A DNA stretch of 64,000 nucleotides from Candidatus Thalassospirochaeta sargassi. Lineage in GTDB: Bacteria > Spirochaetota > Spirochaetia > UBA9216. The notes below the pieces were generated by a model that was not told the origin of the DNA, ran no database searches, and saw only the letters and a program-made list of their open reading frames with translations. A program made the position numbers and the translations under genes. Below are positions 51,253 through 58,903 of the stretch, in pieces. The stretch covers positions 1-64,000 of the forward strand of contig JAQQAL010000028.1 in NCBI GenBank assembly GCA_028532855.1. The letters run 5' to 3'. Positions within the stretch are counted from its first letter, which is position 1, and every line of letters begins with the position of its first letter.

Positions 51253-51812
51253 AATACGACATTATCTTAGCCGGAGTTGGCGGACAGGGTGTTCTGTCGG
51301 TTGCCGCGGGCATTGCCACAGGGGCAATGCTGCAGGGGCTTCAGGTGAGACAGTCGGAGGTACACGGAATGGCTCAGAGAGGCGGCGCTGTAATGTCGCA
51401 CCTGAGAATTTCCGATACCGAAATTCCCGGCGACCTCGTAGGCGAGGGCAGTGCCGATATGATTCTCAGCATGGAGCCTCTTGAGGCGCTGAGATATCTT
51501 GCCTATCTGAAACCGGACGGCAAGCTTGTTACCGCATCGGATCCCTTTATAAATATTCCGAACTATCCTGATGAAGAGCTGATAAAGTCCAAGGTTGATG
51601 CAACAGGCGCAGGCGTAGTTGTAGATGCAAAGGCTATCGCTAAGGAATCCGGGAATTTGCGGGCCGCAAACATGGCAATGGTCGGTGCAGCTTCAACTTT
51701 TCTGCCTGTTGAGCAGAAGAATATTGAAAAGGCAATTGAGAATATGTTCGCCTCAAAGGGCGATACAATTATAGAACAGAATATCAAGGCATTCAGGGCC
51801 GGCCGAGGCTAG
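51249..51812 (+). CDS. iorB: Indolepyruvate ferredoxin oxidoreductase beta subunit
   Basis: A 187-residue gamma-type subunit of 2-oxoacid oxidoreductases (ILAGVGGQGVLSVAAGIA, RQSEVHGMAQRGGAVMSHLRIS). It pairs with IorA to bind CoA. GGAGG lies 6-7 bases before the ATG, and the ATGA overlap with iorA indicates translational coupling. Length is normal for the family. It is followed 18 bases later by the paaK-like gene. Confidence 0.93.
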   Translation: MKYDIILAGVGGQGVLSVAAGIATGAMLQGLQVRQSEVHGMAQRGGAVMSHLRISDTEIPGDLVGEGSADMILSMEPLEALRYLAYLKPDGKLVTASDPFINIPNYPDEELIKSKVDATGAGVVVDAKAIAKESGNLRAANMAMVGAASTFLPVEQKNIEKAIENMFASKGDTIIEQNIKAFRAGRG

Positions 51813-51830
51813 GCCCTTTTCGGAGACATC

Positions 51831-53141
51831 ATGGAGATCAAATACTGGGACCAGGACATCGAGACGATAAGCAGAGACAGACTTGAGGCGCTGCAGTTGG
51901 AACGCTTGAAAAAGACGGTTTCGCAGGCATTGAAAACCGATTTTTACGGTGGAAAACTGCCTGAGCGCGGCATTAAAAGTGCTGATGATTTAAAGAGTCT
52001 TGACGACCTGCGAAATCTTCCTTTTACCACAAAAAATGACCTTCGTGAGTCCTATCCTTACGGGATGCTGGCGGTTGACCGCAGCGAGGTTGTGCGAATG
52101 CATGCCTCAAGCGGAACCACCGGTACTCCCACAACCATCTACCTGACAGCTGATGATCTCGCAGCATGCACTGATATTACCACACGTTCGGTTGTTGCAA
52201 CCGGCGCTGAATCCGGGGATGTTTTTCAGAATATGATGACCTATGGTTTGTTTACAGGTGGTATTGTGCTTCATTATGGCGCTGAAAACCTCGGTATGAT
52301 GGTAATTCCTGCAAGCTCTGGTAATACTGAACGGCAGTTCCGGATGATGAAAGATTTCCAGACCTCCATCATCCATGCAACCCCCAGTTACATGCTTTAT
52401 CTGCATTCAAGGATGGCAGACTTCGGTATAGACCCGGCTCAGCTTAATTTAAAGAAGGCCTACGTTGGAGCTGAACCTCATTCGGAAGATGTCCGCAGGA
52501 AGATTGAGAGGCTCTGGGGAATAGATGTATATAATTCCTACGGGCTTTCAGAGATGAACGGTCCCGGGCTTGCGTTTGAATGTGTGCACAAGGATGCCAT
52601 GCACGTATGGGAAGACGCCTACATCATGGAGATAATTAATCCCGATACCCTTGAACCGCTTCCGGACGGTGAAGAAGGTGAGCTTGTTCTTACCATCCTG
52701 CACCGCGATGCAATGCCGCTGATACGTTATCGCACCCGTGACCTCACCCGAATAATCCCGGGGCAGTGTGCCTGCGGCCGTACCCACCGCCGTCTTGCGC
52801 GAATGAAGGGGCGTACCGATGATATGCTCATAATTAACGGTGTCAATGTCTTTCCCTCGCAGATTGAAGAAGTAATTATGCGGATGCCTGAGGTCGGTAC
52901 AAATTACCTGATTGTTGTGCAGAAAGCCGGGCCGCTTGATAAGCTGATTGTAAAAACGGAAATTACCAGAGAGTCCATGACTGATGATACCCGCGATCTT
53001 TATAATCTGAAACAGCGTATTGTAGAACACCTGCGCGCCTCCATTACGATTAAACCCGTCGTTGAGCTGCATGAACAGGGTGCGCTGCCTGTATCCGAAG
53101 GTAAGGCTAAGCGTGTGCTGGACGAACGCGAGGAAAATTAG
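51831..53141 (+). CDS. Phenylacetate-CoA ligase-type AMP-forming enzyme
   Basis: A 436-residue ANL-family enzyme of PaaK size. The P-loop HASSGTTGTPT is at ~87-97, YNSYGLSEMNGPG at ~227, YRTRDLTRIIPGQC at ~290 and the hinge region GRTDDMLIINGVNVFPSQIE at ~318. It activates an aryl acid to its CoA thioester with ATP to AMP and PPi. Behind iorAB it would reclaim free aryl acids. A GGAGA lies before the ATG. Phenylacetate, 4-hydroxyphenylacetate and indoleacetate are all possible. Confidence 0.9.
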   Translation: MEIKYWDQDIETISRDRLEALQLERLKKTVSQALKTDFYGGKLPERGIKSADDLKSLDDLRNLPFTTKNDLRESYPYGMLAVDRSEVVRMHASSGTTGTPTTIYLTADDLAACTDITTRSVVATGAESGDVFQNMMTYGLFTGGIVLHYGAENLGMMVIPASSGNTERQFRMMKDFQTSIIHATPSYMLYLHSRMADFGIDPAQLNLKKAYVGAEPHSEDVRRKIERLWGIDVYNSYGLSEMNGPGLAFECVHKDAMHVWEDAYIMEIINPDTLEPLPDGEEGELVLTILHRDAMPLIRYRTRDLTRIIPGQCACGRTHRRLARMKGRTDDMLIINGVNVFPSQIEEVIMRMPEVGTNYLIVVQKAGPLDKLIVKTEITRESMTDDTRDLYNLKQRIVEHLRASITIKPVVELHEQGALPVSEGKAKRVLDEREEN

Positions 53142-53167
53142 TTTGTCCTAGAAATTCAAAATGTTTA

Positions 53168-53180
53168 TTTGTCAGACAAA
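53168..53180. promoter_or_regulatory. GntR-type palindromic operator
   Basis: TTTGTC-A-GACAAA is a perfect palindrome with one central base, just upstream of the promoter of the GntR/FadR-type gene. A further GATTGTCTAATC half-site follows. The size and TGTC/GACA arms fit a FadR-family site. Confidence 0.62.
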
Positions 53181-53184
53181 ACGA

Positions 53185-53213
53185 TTGTCTAATCAAAATA
53201 AATATTGCATACT
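53185..53213 (+). promoter_or_regulatory. Promoter TTGTCT-N17-CATACT, leaderless type
   Basis: -35 TTGTCT (53185-53190) and -10 CATACT (53208-53213) are 17 bases apart. Six bases follow to ATG 53220, with no ribosome site. Confidence 0.5.
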
Positions 53214-53219
53214 GAACGT

Positions 53220-53987
53220 ATGAATGAATCAAGCGGTAAACGCGTAATTAAACAGAAAACAGTTGTAGCTCAGGTAATGGAGCAGATCAGGGAACTGATA
53301 GCTTCAGGTGAGTACAATGTCGGGGATAAGATTCCAACTGAGAGTGAGCTGGCCGAAATGTTTGGTCTTGGGCGGTCTTCTATCCGTGAAGCCTTGAAGG
53401 TTTTTAACTACCTGGGAATACTTGAATCCAAGGCTGCTCTCGGAACCTTTGTTTCTGATCGTACTAACATATCATCTGAAGCTCTTTCATGGGCGATACT
53501 GCTTGGAAAAAATGAACTTTACGAAATGGTTGAGATACGAGGAGCGCTTGAAACCTGGACCCTGCTGAAGATATCCCGGGAAGCTGCTGCTGATCCGGCA
53601 ATTGTACAGCAGCTGGCTGATGATCTGGAAAAGGTCTTGGATGATTTTCGTGAGGCGATTCGGCGTAATTCAATTGAAGAGCTGATAATGGCTGATTATG
53701 AGTTTCACCGGGTGCTTATCAAATATTGCGGGAACAGCCTCTTTACTACTATTTATGATCTTCTTCGGGATTTTATGTTTGAGGAGATAAAAGCCACCTA
53801 CGTTATTTTCGACAGCTATGAGTTTGCAATAGAAGAACATATGACAATAATTAAAAGCATCAGGAGCGGGGATGCTGCGAGAATGCAGAACAGTCTTAAA
53901 AAGCATATTGGTGATATTACTGACAGGGTGAAAACCTATCGTGCAGGGCAGGAAGCCGGAGATCTGTCGGATAAAGAGTCTGTCTAG
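53220..53987 (+). CDS. GntR-family (FadR/FCD) transcriptional regulator
   Basis: A 255-residue product. Residues ~10-80 are a winged helix (VMEQIRELIASGEYNVGDKIPTESELAEMFGLGRSSIREALKVFNYLGILESKAALGTFV). Residues ~95-235 are an FCD effector domain with the metal-site pattern D...H...H (DYEFHRVLIKYCG, EEHMTIIKSIRSGD). FCD proteins sense organic acids or acyl-CoAs. Its position between the iorAB-paaK and acyl-CoA synthetase genes, and the palindrome at 53168-53180, suggest control of this aromatic-acid locus. Confidence 0.9.
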   Translation: MNESSGKRVIKQKTVVAQVMEQIRELIASGEYNVGDKIPTESELAEMFGLGRSSIREALKVFNYLGILESKAALGTFVSDRTNISSEALSWAILLGKNELYEMVEIRGALETWTLLKISREAAADPAIVQQLADDLEKVLDDFREAIRRNSIEELIMADYEFHRVLIKYCGNSLFTTIYDLLRDFMFEEIKATYVIFDSYEFAIEEHMTIIKSIRSGDAARMQNSLKKHIGDITDRVKTYRAGQEAGDLSDKESV

Positions 53988-54006
53988 GCGAAAGCTCCTT
54001 CCGGCT

Positions 54007-55395
54007 CTATCTGCACCAAATTTTCCGGTCGCTTTTATTAAACTGATAATTAACCCATTTCCCAGTCTGGCCGGGATAGCTTTTATTGCGTAATGAGGCT
54101 TTACCAGTCGATTGCCCGGCTGTCTTCCAGCCATCGGGGGCAAGTTCTTCAAACAGCCATTTCTGTCCGGGAATAAAATGAACATTTTTTGAATGTTTTT
54201 TGCTCCCTTCATCAGAAATATAAGGGGTCTGACCGTTCAGTTCAATCCATCCCGCTGCCCTCCGGGACCATGCCCCCGCGGCTTTAAGCTCCTCTATATC
54301 GTTTAATTTCTCACGCCGTCTTATCCTGACTATTCTTTCTGCTGAAACAGGTCCTATTCCAGGAACTCTTATTAACTCTGCAAAGGGTGCAGTATTGACC
54401 TCAACAGGGAAAATCCCCGGGTTCATCAGCGCCCAGGCTGTTTTAGGATCAGTCTCCATAGGAATGTTCCCCATACTGTCGAATACCAGTTCCGGAAAAC
54501 TGAAACCGTATGCGCGCAGCAGAAAATCGCTCTGGTACAGCCGGTGTTCACGAAGCAGCGGGGAGCCCTCAAAGCCTGGACTGTCTTTTTTGGGGTTATT
54601 GCTCTTTGCCGCAGGATTATACCTCTGCTGGTAGGCCGAGAAGTACGCACGGAACATGAAATAATCACTGTAGAGCATGTCAACCGAGGTCATAATATCG
54701 AGATCACTTTCTCCAGCGGCACCGACAACGTATTGGGTAGTCTGACTCGATGCACGTATTGCTTTATCCGTGTAACCGTTTTTCTTTGCCCGCAGGAGAG
54801 CCGCAGTCCGTTTTGCAGCCGGAAGAATATCCGTACTGAGCTTTTTTTCCGGAGCTATGAAGCTCAGATGCCGCGCTGACGGGGCTTCGATATTGACAGA
54901 AAGCCTGTCTGCAAATGACGCGGCTGCGTCAATGAGATGTTCGGCACATCCGGGAATTATCTTCAGATGAATGTATCCCCCGAAACGGAAGTGATTCCGC
55001 AGGATATCGGCTGTTTTTATCATTTCTTCCATCGCGAAGGATGGTGATCTGCATACCCCGGATGATAGAAACAGCCCCTCTACAAGCCCCTGCCGGACCA
55101 TCTTTATAAAAGAACCTGCAAGCTCTCCGGGGCTCAGGCTTACCCTGTTTTCGTCATCTCTCGAGGCTGAAAACTTACAGTAGCTGCAGTTATTGCGGCA
55201 GCTGTTGCTCTGGAGAATTTTGAGGATATGGACCGTACCCTGCCCCGGAACTGAAGCAGGATAGATCCATTCGCTGAGGGGGTTCTCAGGCTTGCGGATT
55301 CTGCCCGGTCTGCCTGCAGAACCTGTTGAGCAGGATGACATACATACATCATATCGGGCTGATTCAGCAAGTTTTTCAACTTTATTACTTAACAT
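54007..55395 (-). CDS. Radical-SAM DNA-modification/repair-type protein with HhH
   Basis: A 462-residue product. The radical-SAM cluster motif is CRNNCSYC (CxxxCxxC, ~90) after ILKILQSNSC, preceded by the N-terminal ARYDVCMSSC region. A helix-hairpin-helix (RVPGIGPVSAERIVRIRRR, ~345-365) would bind DNA. This matches the putative DNA-modification/repair radical-SAM family that usually sits beside a uracil-DNA-glycosylase-like gene; no such partner is here. The C-terminal ~80 residues extend past the usual end. ATG 55395 is chosen because TATGCT ends 6 bases before it; the longer frame to 55539 adds residues unlike the family. Confidence 0.85.
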   Translation of the reverse strand: MLSNKVEKLAESARYDVCMSSCSTGSAGRPGRIRKPENPLSEWIYPASVPGQGTVHILKILQSNSCRNNCSYCKFSASRDDENRVSLSPGELAGSFIKMVRQGLVEGLFLSSGVCRSPSFAMEEMIKTADILRNHFRFGGYIHLKIIPGCAEHLIDAAASFADRLSVNIEAPSARHLSFIAPEKKLSTDILPAAKRTAALLRAKKNGYTDKAIRASSQTTQYVVGAAGESDLDIMTSVDMLYSDYFMFRAYFSAYQQRYNPAAKSNNPKKDSPGFEGSPLLREHRLYQSDFLLRAYGFSFPELVFDSMGNIPMETDPKTAWALMNPGIFPVEVNTAPFAELIRVPGIGPVSAERIVRIRRREKLNDIEELKAAGAWSRRAAGWIELNGQTPYISDEGSKKHSKNVHFIPGQKWLFEELAPDGWKTAGQSTGKASLRNKSYPGQTGKWVNYQFNKSDRKIWCR

Positions 55396-55401
55396 GTGTA
55401 T

Positions 55402-55430
55402 AGCATAACATCTGTTAAGCTGTTTTGCAA
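55402..55430 (-). promoter_or_regulatory. Promoter TTGCAA-N17-TATGCT, leaderless type
   Basis: On the minus strand, -35 TTGCAA (55425-55430) and -10 TATGCT (55402-55407) are 17 bases apart, and 6 bases lead to the ATG at 55395. It is divergent from the next promoter. Confidence 0.58.
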
Positions 55431-55441
55431 GTATTTTTGCT

Positions 55442-55469
55442 TTGTAAACCCGCCGGCAGTTGTTATAAT
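55442..55469 (+). promoter_or_regulatory. Promoter TTGTAA-N16-TATAAT, leaderless type
   Basis: -35 TTGTAA (55442-55447) and a perfect -10 TATAAT (55464-55469) lie 6 bases before ATG 55476, with no ribosome site. Back to back with the radical-SAM gene promoter. Confidence 0.55.
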
Positions 55470-55475
55470 TCAGCC

Positions 55476-57731
55476 ATGATTGAATGGCAGATTGAAACAG
55501 AAAAAATTCTTGATTCCGCATGGAAAAAAGATCGAACACAGCTTTATGAACATGAGGTATATAAGATCCTGTCTTTACTGGGGATAAGAACTCCCGTCCA
55601 TCACAGGGTGAAAAGTGAAGATGATATAAACCGCGACCTGCTTTCGCAGTTCGGCAGCAGTAAGGTGGTATTGAAGATTATCAGTCCCAAGGTCGCGCAT
55701 AAACAGAAACTTGGAGGGGTCAAGGTTATTTATAAGGATCTTGATTTTGTACGCTTCAGCGTCAGGCAGATGCTTGATACTTTTATATCACAGGAAGTTC
55801 CGGTTGAAGGGGTTCTGCTTGTCGATTTTGTGGAATATTCACCTGAGCTCGGCAATGAGATTCTCATGGGGTTTCAGGAGAGCGGAGTATTCGGTCCAGT
55901 CCTTTCGTTCAGCAAGGGCGGGTCGGATGCTGAACTCTTCGCAAAACACTTTTCAGCGCCTAACCTTCTTCTCCCACCTGTCACCCGTGAATGGGCCGGG
56001 GCCCTTCTGGGATCGACCGAGATTCATAATAAGTATGAGCAGGAGGGGAAGGCTGATTACATCGACAGGATACTTGAGGTTAAAATAAAATTCAGCGAGT
56101 TATCCATGGCTTTTTCACAGTTCTTCGACAGCGAATCTGCATACTTTATAAAAGAGTTTGAGATTAACCCCTTCGTGTTCAACCCTGATGGTAATTTTGT
56201 AGCACTTGATGGTTATGCGGTCTTCGATAAAAAAATGGAAGGCTGTTATAAATGTGATCGTCCGGATAAAAAAAGCCTTACACCCTTCTTTCATCCCGAA
56301 GGGGTTGCCGTTGTCGGCGTAAGCAGCGGCGACCCAAAAAGTCCCGGAAGCGTTATTGCGGCAAATATGATTAAAATAGGGAGGGAAGATCTTTTCTGTG
56401 TAAACCCGAGGGGCGGCAGAGCTGAGATTGCAGGGCAGTCTGTTAAGCTTCATAAAAACCTGACTGCACTTCCTTCTGTTCCCGACCTTGTAATTATCAC
56501 GGTACCGGCAGAAGCAAGCCTCGAGGTTGTCAGGGAGGCAGCGGGACTTCGCTGCGGCGCTCTGTTGCTTATACCCGGGGGCTTTACTGAAACGGGGCGC
56601 TCAGATCTTGAAGAAGAAATAAAACGAATAGCGGAGGACGCGGGAATCAGGGTGATGGGCCCCAACTGTCTGGGCATTCTCTATGCCGACGATAAACCCG
56701 GAAGAGGCTTAAACACATTTTTCATACCGGAGTCAAAGTTCAAGCTTGATCTGAATCGTGAAAAAAACATTGCTCTCTTCAGTCAGAGCGGTGCCCTGGG
56801 TCTTGTGGAGCTGACTAATCTGAAAGACTCCGCCAGCCCGAAGGTAGCCGTTAGCTATGGCAATCAGCTTGATGTTGATCCTGGCGACCTTGTCGAATAC
56901 TTTCAGGATGAGGATGGAATAAAGGCCATAGGTATATATATTGAAGGGTTCAAACCGGCTGCCGGCCGGCGATTTTTTGAGATAACCAGACGAAGCCGCA
57001 TTCCGATTGTCGTATATAAAGCCGGACGGACTGCGGCAGGGCAGTTGGCTACCCAGTCACATACGGCGAGCATGGCCGGCGAGTATGCGGTGGCCCGTGC
57101 TGCAATGAAACAGGCTGGCCTCGTTGTAGCCGATACAATGGCTGACCACCAGGGCTGTCTGAAGATTTTTGCGTTGCTTCACGGAAAGAAAGTGGGCGGC
57201 AGGCGTATAGTTGTTGTGACAAATGCCGGTTATGAAAAGGCGAACGCCGCTGATAATATGAAGGAACTTGAGCTCGCCGAATTATCAGCCCGGACCTCAG
57301 AGGCCCTGGCCGAGGCTTTACCGTCTTTTGTCACTGTCGAACCCCTGCTTGATCTGACTCCGATGGTAAATGATGAAGTCTTTGCGCGGTCGGTTGAGCT
57401 GATGCTTGAAGCCCCTGAGGTTGATGCTGTATGCGTTTCAATTGTACCGCATGCCGGTATTATTCATACAACCGACGAAGAAGTCGACAGCTATGAGGGC
57501 AACCTCGGCGCCCGCCTGGCTAAAATTGCCGCTGCTTCTGATAAACCGATGGTTGTATCGCTTACAGCCACCGGCGGAGGCGACGATATATTCGGCAGGA
57601 TGATAGAGGTTATGGATTCCGGCGGTCTTCCGACGTACCTGAGCGCAGAGCAGGCAATGTCCTACTTGAATGAGTTTATCCGGTATCATTACATCAGAGA
57701 GCAGAATCTGCTTGATGAGTGGATAAAGTAA
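55476..57731 (+). CDS. ADP-forming acyl-CoA synthetase (ATP-grasp/CoA-binding fusion)
   Basis: A 751-residue product. Residues ~20-230 are an ATP-grasp part (ALSLLGIRTP, VVLKIISPKVAHKQKLGGV, EFEINPFVFNPDG). Residues ~250-380 are the CoA-binding part (FFHPEGVAVVGVSSGDPKSPGS). Residues ~390-600 are succinyl-CoA-synthetase-like (MGPNCLGI, LFSQSGALG), with the phospho-His in TQSHTASMAG (~538). It makes ATP from ADP and Pi while releasing an acid from its CoA thioester. The order is ATP-grasp first, the reverse of the E. coli YfiQ/Pka layout. The ATG is leaderless by promoter position. Confidence 0.9.
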   Translation: MIEWQIETEKILDSAWKKDRTQLYEHEVYKILSLLGIRTPVHHRVKSEDDINRDLLSQFGSSKVVLKIISPKVAHKQKLGGVKVIYKDLDFVRFSVRQMLDTFISQEVPVEGVLLVDFVEYSPELGNEILMGFQESGVFGPVLSFSKGGSDAELFAKHFSAPNLLLPPVTREWAGALLGSTEIHNKYEQEGKADYIDRILEVKIKFSELSMAFSQFFDSESAYFIKEFEINPFVFNPDGNFVALDGYAVFDKKMEGCYKCDRPDKKSLTPFFHPEGVAVVGVSSGDPKSPGSVIAANMIKIGREDLFCVNPRGGRAEIAGQSVKLHKNLTALPSVPDLVIITVPAEASLEVVREAAGLRCGALLLIPGGFTETGRSDLEEEIKRIAEDAGIRVMGPNCLGILYADDKPGRGLNTFFIPESKFKLDLNREKNIALFSQSGALGLVELTNLKDSASPKVAVSYGNQLDVDPGDLVEYFQDEDGIKAIGIYIEGFKPAAGRRFFEITRRSRIPIVVYKAGRTAAGQLATQSHTASMAGEYAVARAAMKQAGLVVADTMADHQGCLKIFALLHGKKVGGRRIVVVTNAGYEKANAADNMKELELAELSARTSEALAEALPSFVTVEPLLDLTPMVNDEVFARSVELMLEAPEVDAVCVSIVPHAGIIHTTDEEVDSYEGNLGARLAKIAAASDKPMVVSLTATGGGDDIFGRMIEVMDSGGLPTYLSAEQAMSYLNEFIRYHYIREQNLLDEWIK

Positions 57732-58073
57732 TTTAAAAGAAGTTTGGCCACGGATTGATATAGAGTAAAAATATACAGCGATTTACACGGATTAAAAGAG
57801 AAGCAGAGAGTGTGGTGCTGTTTTTTTGAAGGGTTCAGCTTAACTTCAAGCTTGGCTTTTCAATCCTATTCTTTCTTTCCGTGATCATCGCTGCCGTGCG
57901 TCTTCCCTGTATTTATCCGTGGCTTAAATCTCTTAGATAAGAAAAAAAGAGTAATCAGCCACGGATTGATATAGAGTAAAAATATACAGCGATTTTTTAT
58001 TCGTAGCTCAATTACTCGTGGTTCTGAATCGGGCGACAGCTGAAAAATTGTGGCTTTATCAGCGGCTGTGGTG
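57732..58073. repeat. Non-coding repeat cluster with two 38-bp direct repeats
   Basis: This 342-base gap holds two identical 38-base copies at 57747-57784 and 57958-57995 (GCCACGGATTGATATAGAG... to ...CAGCGATTT), 211 bases apart. Between them are shorter relatives (ACACGGATTAAA near 57786 and inverted ATCCGTGGC near 57917). No real gene is seen; a 235-codon minus-strand frame from 58573 runs through it but is a shadow of the SDR gene. The style resembles dispersed CACGGATT-type repeats. Confidence 0.85.
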
Positions 58074-58079
58074 TATAAT
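58074..58079 (+). promoter_or_regulatory. -10 box TATAAT, leaderless type
   Basis: A perfect TATAAT is followed by 8 bases and then ATG 58088. There is no clear -35 at 17 bases and no ribosome site. Confidence 0.42.
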
Positions 58080-58087
58080 TCCCAGCA

Positions 58088-58888
58088 ATGAACTACTACA
58101 ACGATAAACGCATCTGGATAACAGGGGCATCTTCCGGTATCGGAAAGGCCCTTGCAGAAATTCTTGTGACACAAGGCGCCCGCCTTGTCCTGACCGCCAG
58201 GAGAAAAAACCTTCTTGAAGAAATCAGAACTGCAGCGCCCGAAACTGCCGAGGTCAGCATTCTTGATGCCGATCTTGCTGATATCGATGCCCTGCCTGAG
58301 GTATGCCGAAAGGCCTGGGATGAGTACAGCGGACTGGATATTATCATCATGAATGCCGGCGTGAGTCAGCGGAGCCTTTTTCGTGATATGGATTTTGAGA
58401 CCGGCAGAAATCTGTTTGACATCAACTTTTTTACCCATACGAAGATAATGCATGAACTGCTTCCCCGGCTTGAAGCGCAGGGCCACGGTCGTATTGCTGC
58501 GGTTACCAGTCTGAGCGGCCATATTCCGTCTCCACTTAGAATTTATTATTCTTCGGCCAAACATGCACTTCACGGTTTTTACGAAACCCTGGCAGCTGAA
58601 ACATGGACCTCAGGAATCAGGGTCAGCATGATTATTCCGGGCTTTGTGCGTACAAACATCTCCTATAATGCAGTAGACGGTGAGGGAAGGGCTTTCGGAA
58701 AGCTTGATCCGCTGCAGAAATCAGGAGCGGATCCGTCCTCGGCTGCAAAAAAGATCCTTAATAAACTTGAAAGAGGTAAGAGAGAGATCTATGTCGGATA
58801 TACGACCAATGCCGCTGTAGCCAGATTTCTGGGAAGGGTTGCACCCGGTCTTTTATTGAGAATTCTAAGAAACATGAAGGAAGTTTAA
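58088..58888 (+). CDS. Short-chain dehydrogenase/reductase
   Basis: A 266-residue classical SDR. The NAD(P) loop is TGASSGIGKA (~11-20), NAG is at ~92, and the catalytic Ser-Tyr-Lys appears as TSLSG then YYSSAKHA (~143-160). ARRK after the second strand favours NADP. It oxidises or reduces an alcohol/ketone of unknown identity. The last residues (FLGRVAPGLLLRILRNMKEV) form a C-terminal helix as in DHRS7-type lipid enzymes. It is followed by the DUF819 gene after 15 bases. Confidence 0.9.
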   Translation: MNYYNDKRIWITGASSGIGKALAEILVTQGARLVLTARRKNLLEEIRTAAPETAEVSILDADLADIDALPEVCRKAWDEYSGLDIIIMNAGVSQRSLFRDMDFETGRNLFDINFFTHTKIMHELLPRLEAQGHGRIAAVTSLSGHIPSPLRIYYSSAKHALHGFYETLAAETWTSGIRVSMIIPGFVRTNISYNAVDGEGRAFGKLDPLQKSGADPSSAAKKILNKLERGKREIYVGYTTNAAVARFLGRVAPGLLLRILRNMKEV

Positions 58889-58903
58889 CACTAAGGAGAT
58901 ATT

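Noticed and set aside
53670-54212. A 180-codon minus-strand frame across the GntR end and the radical-SAM end
   Set aside because: It overlaps two real genes and has no ribosome site or family features.
55395-55539. N-terminal extension of the radical-SAM protein
   Set aside because: The extra 48 residues are unlike the family and lie across the divergent promoter; ATG 55395 fits better.
57866-58573. A 235-codon minus-strand frame over the repeat gap and the SDR start
   Set aside because: It overlaps the clear SDR gene on the other strand and the direct-repeat cluster, and its protein has no recognisable fold.
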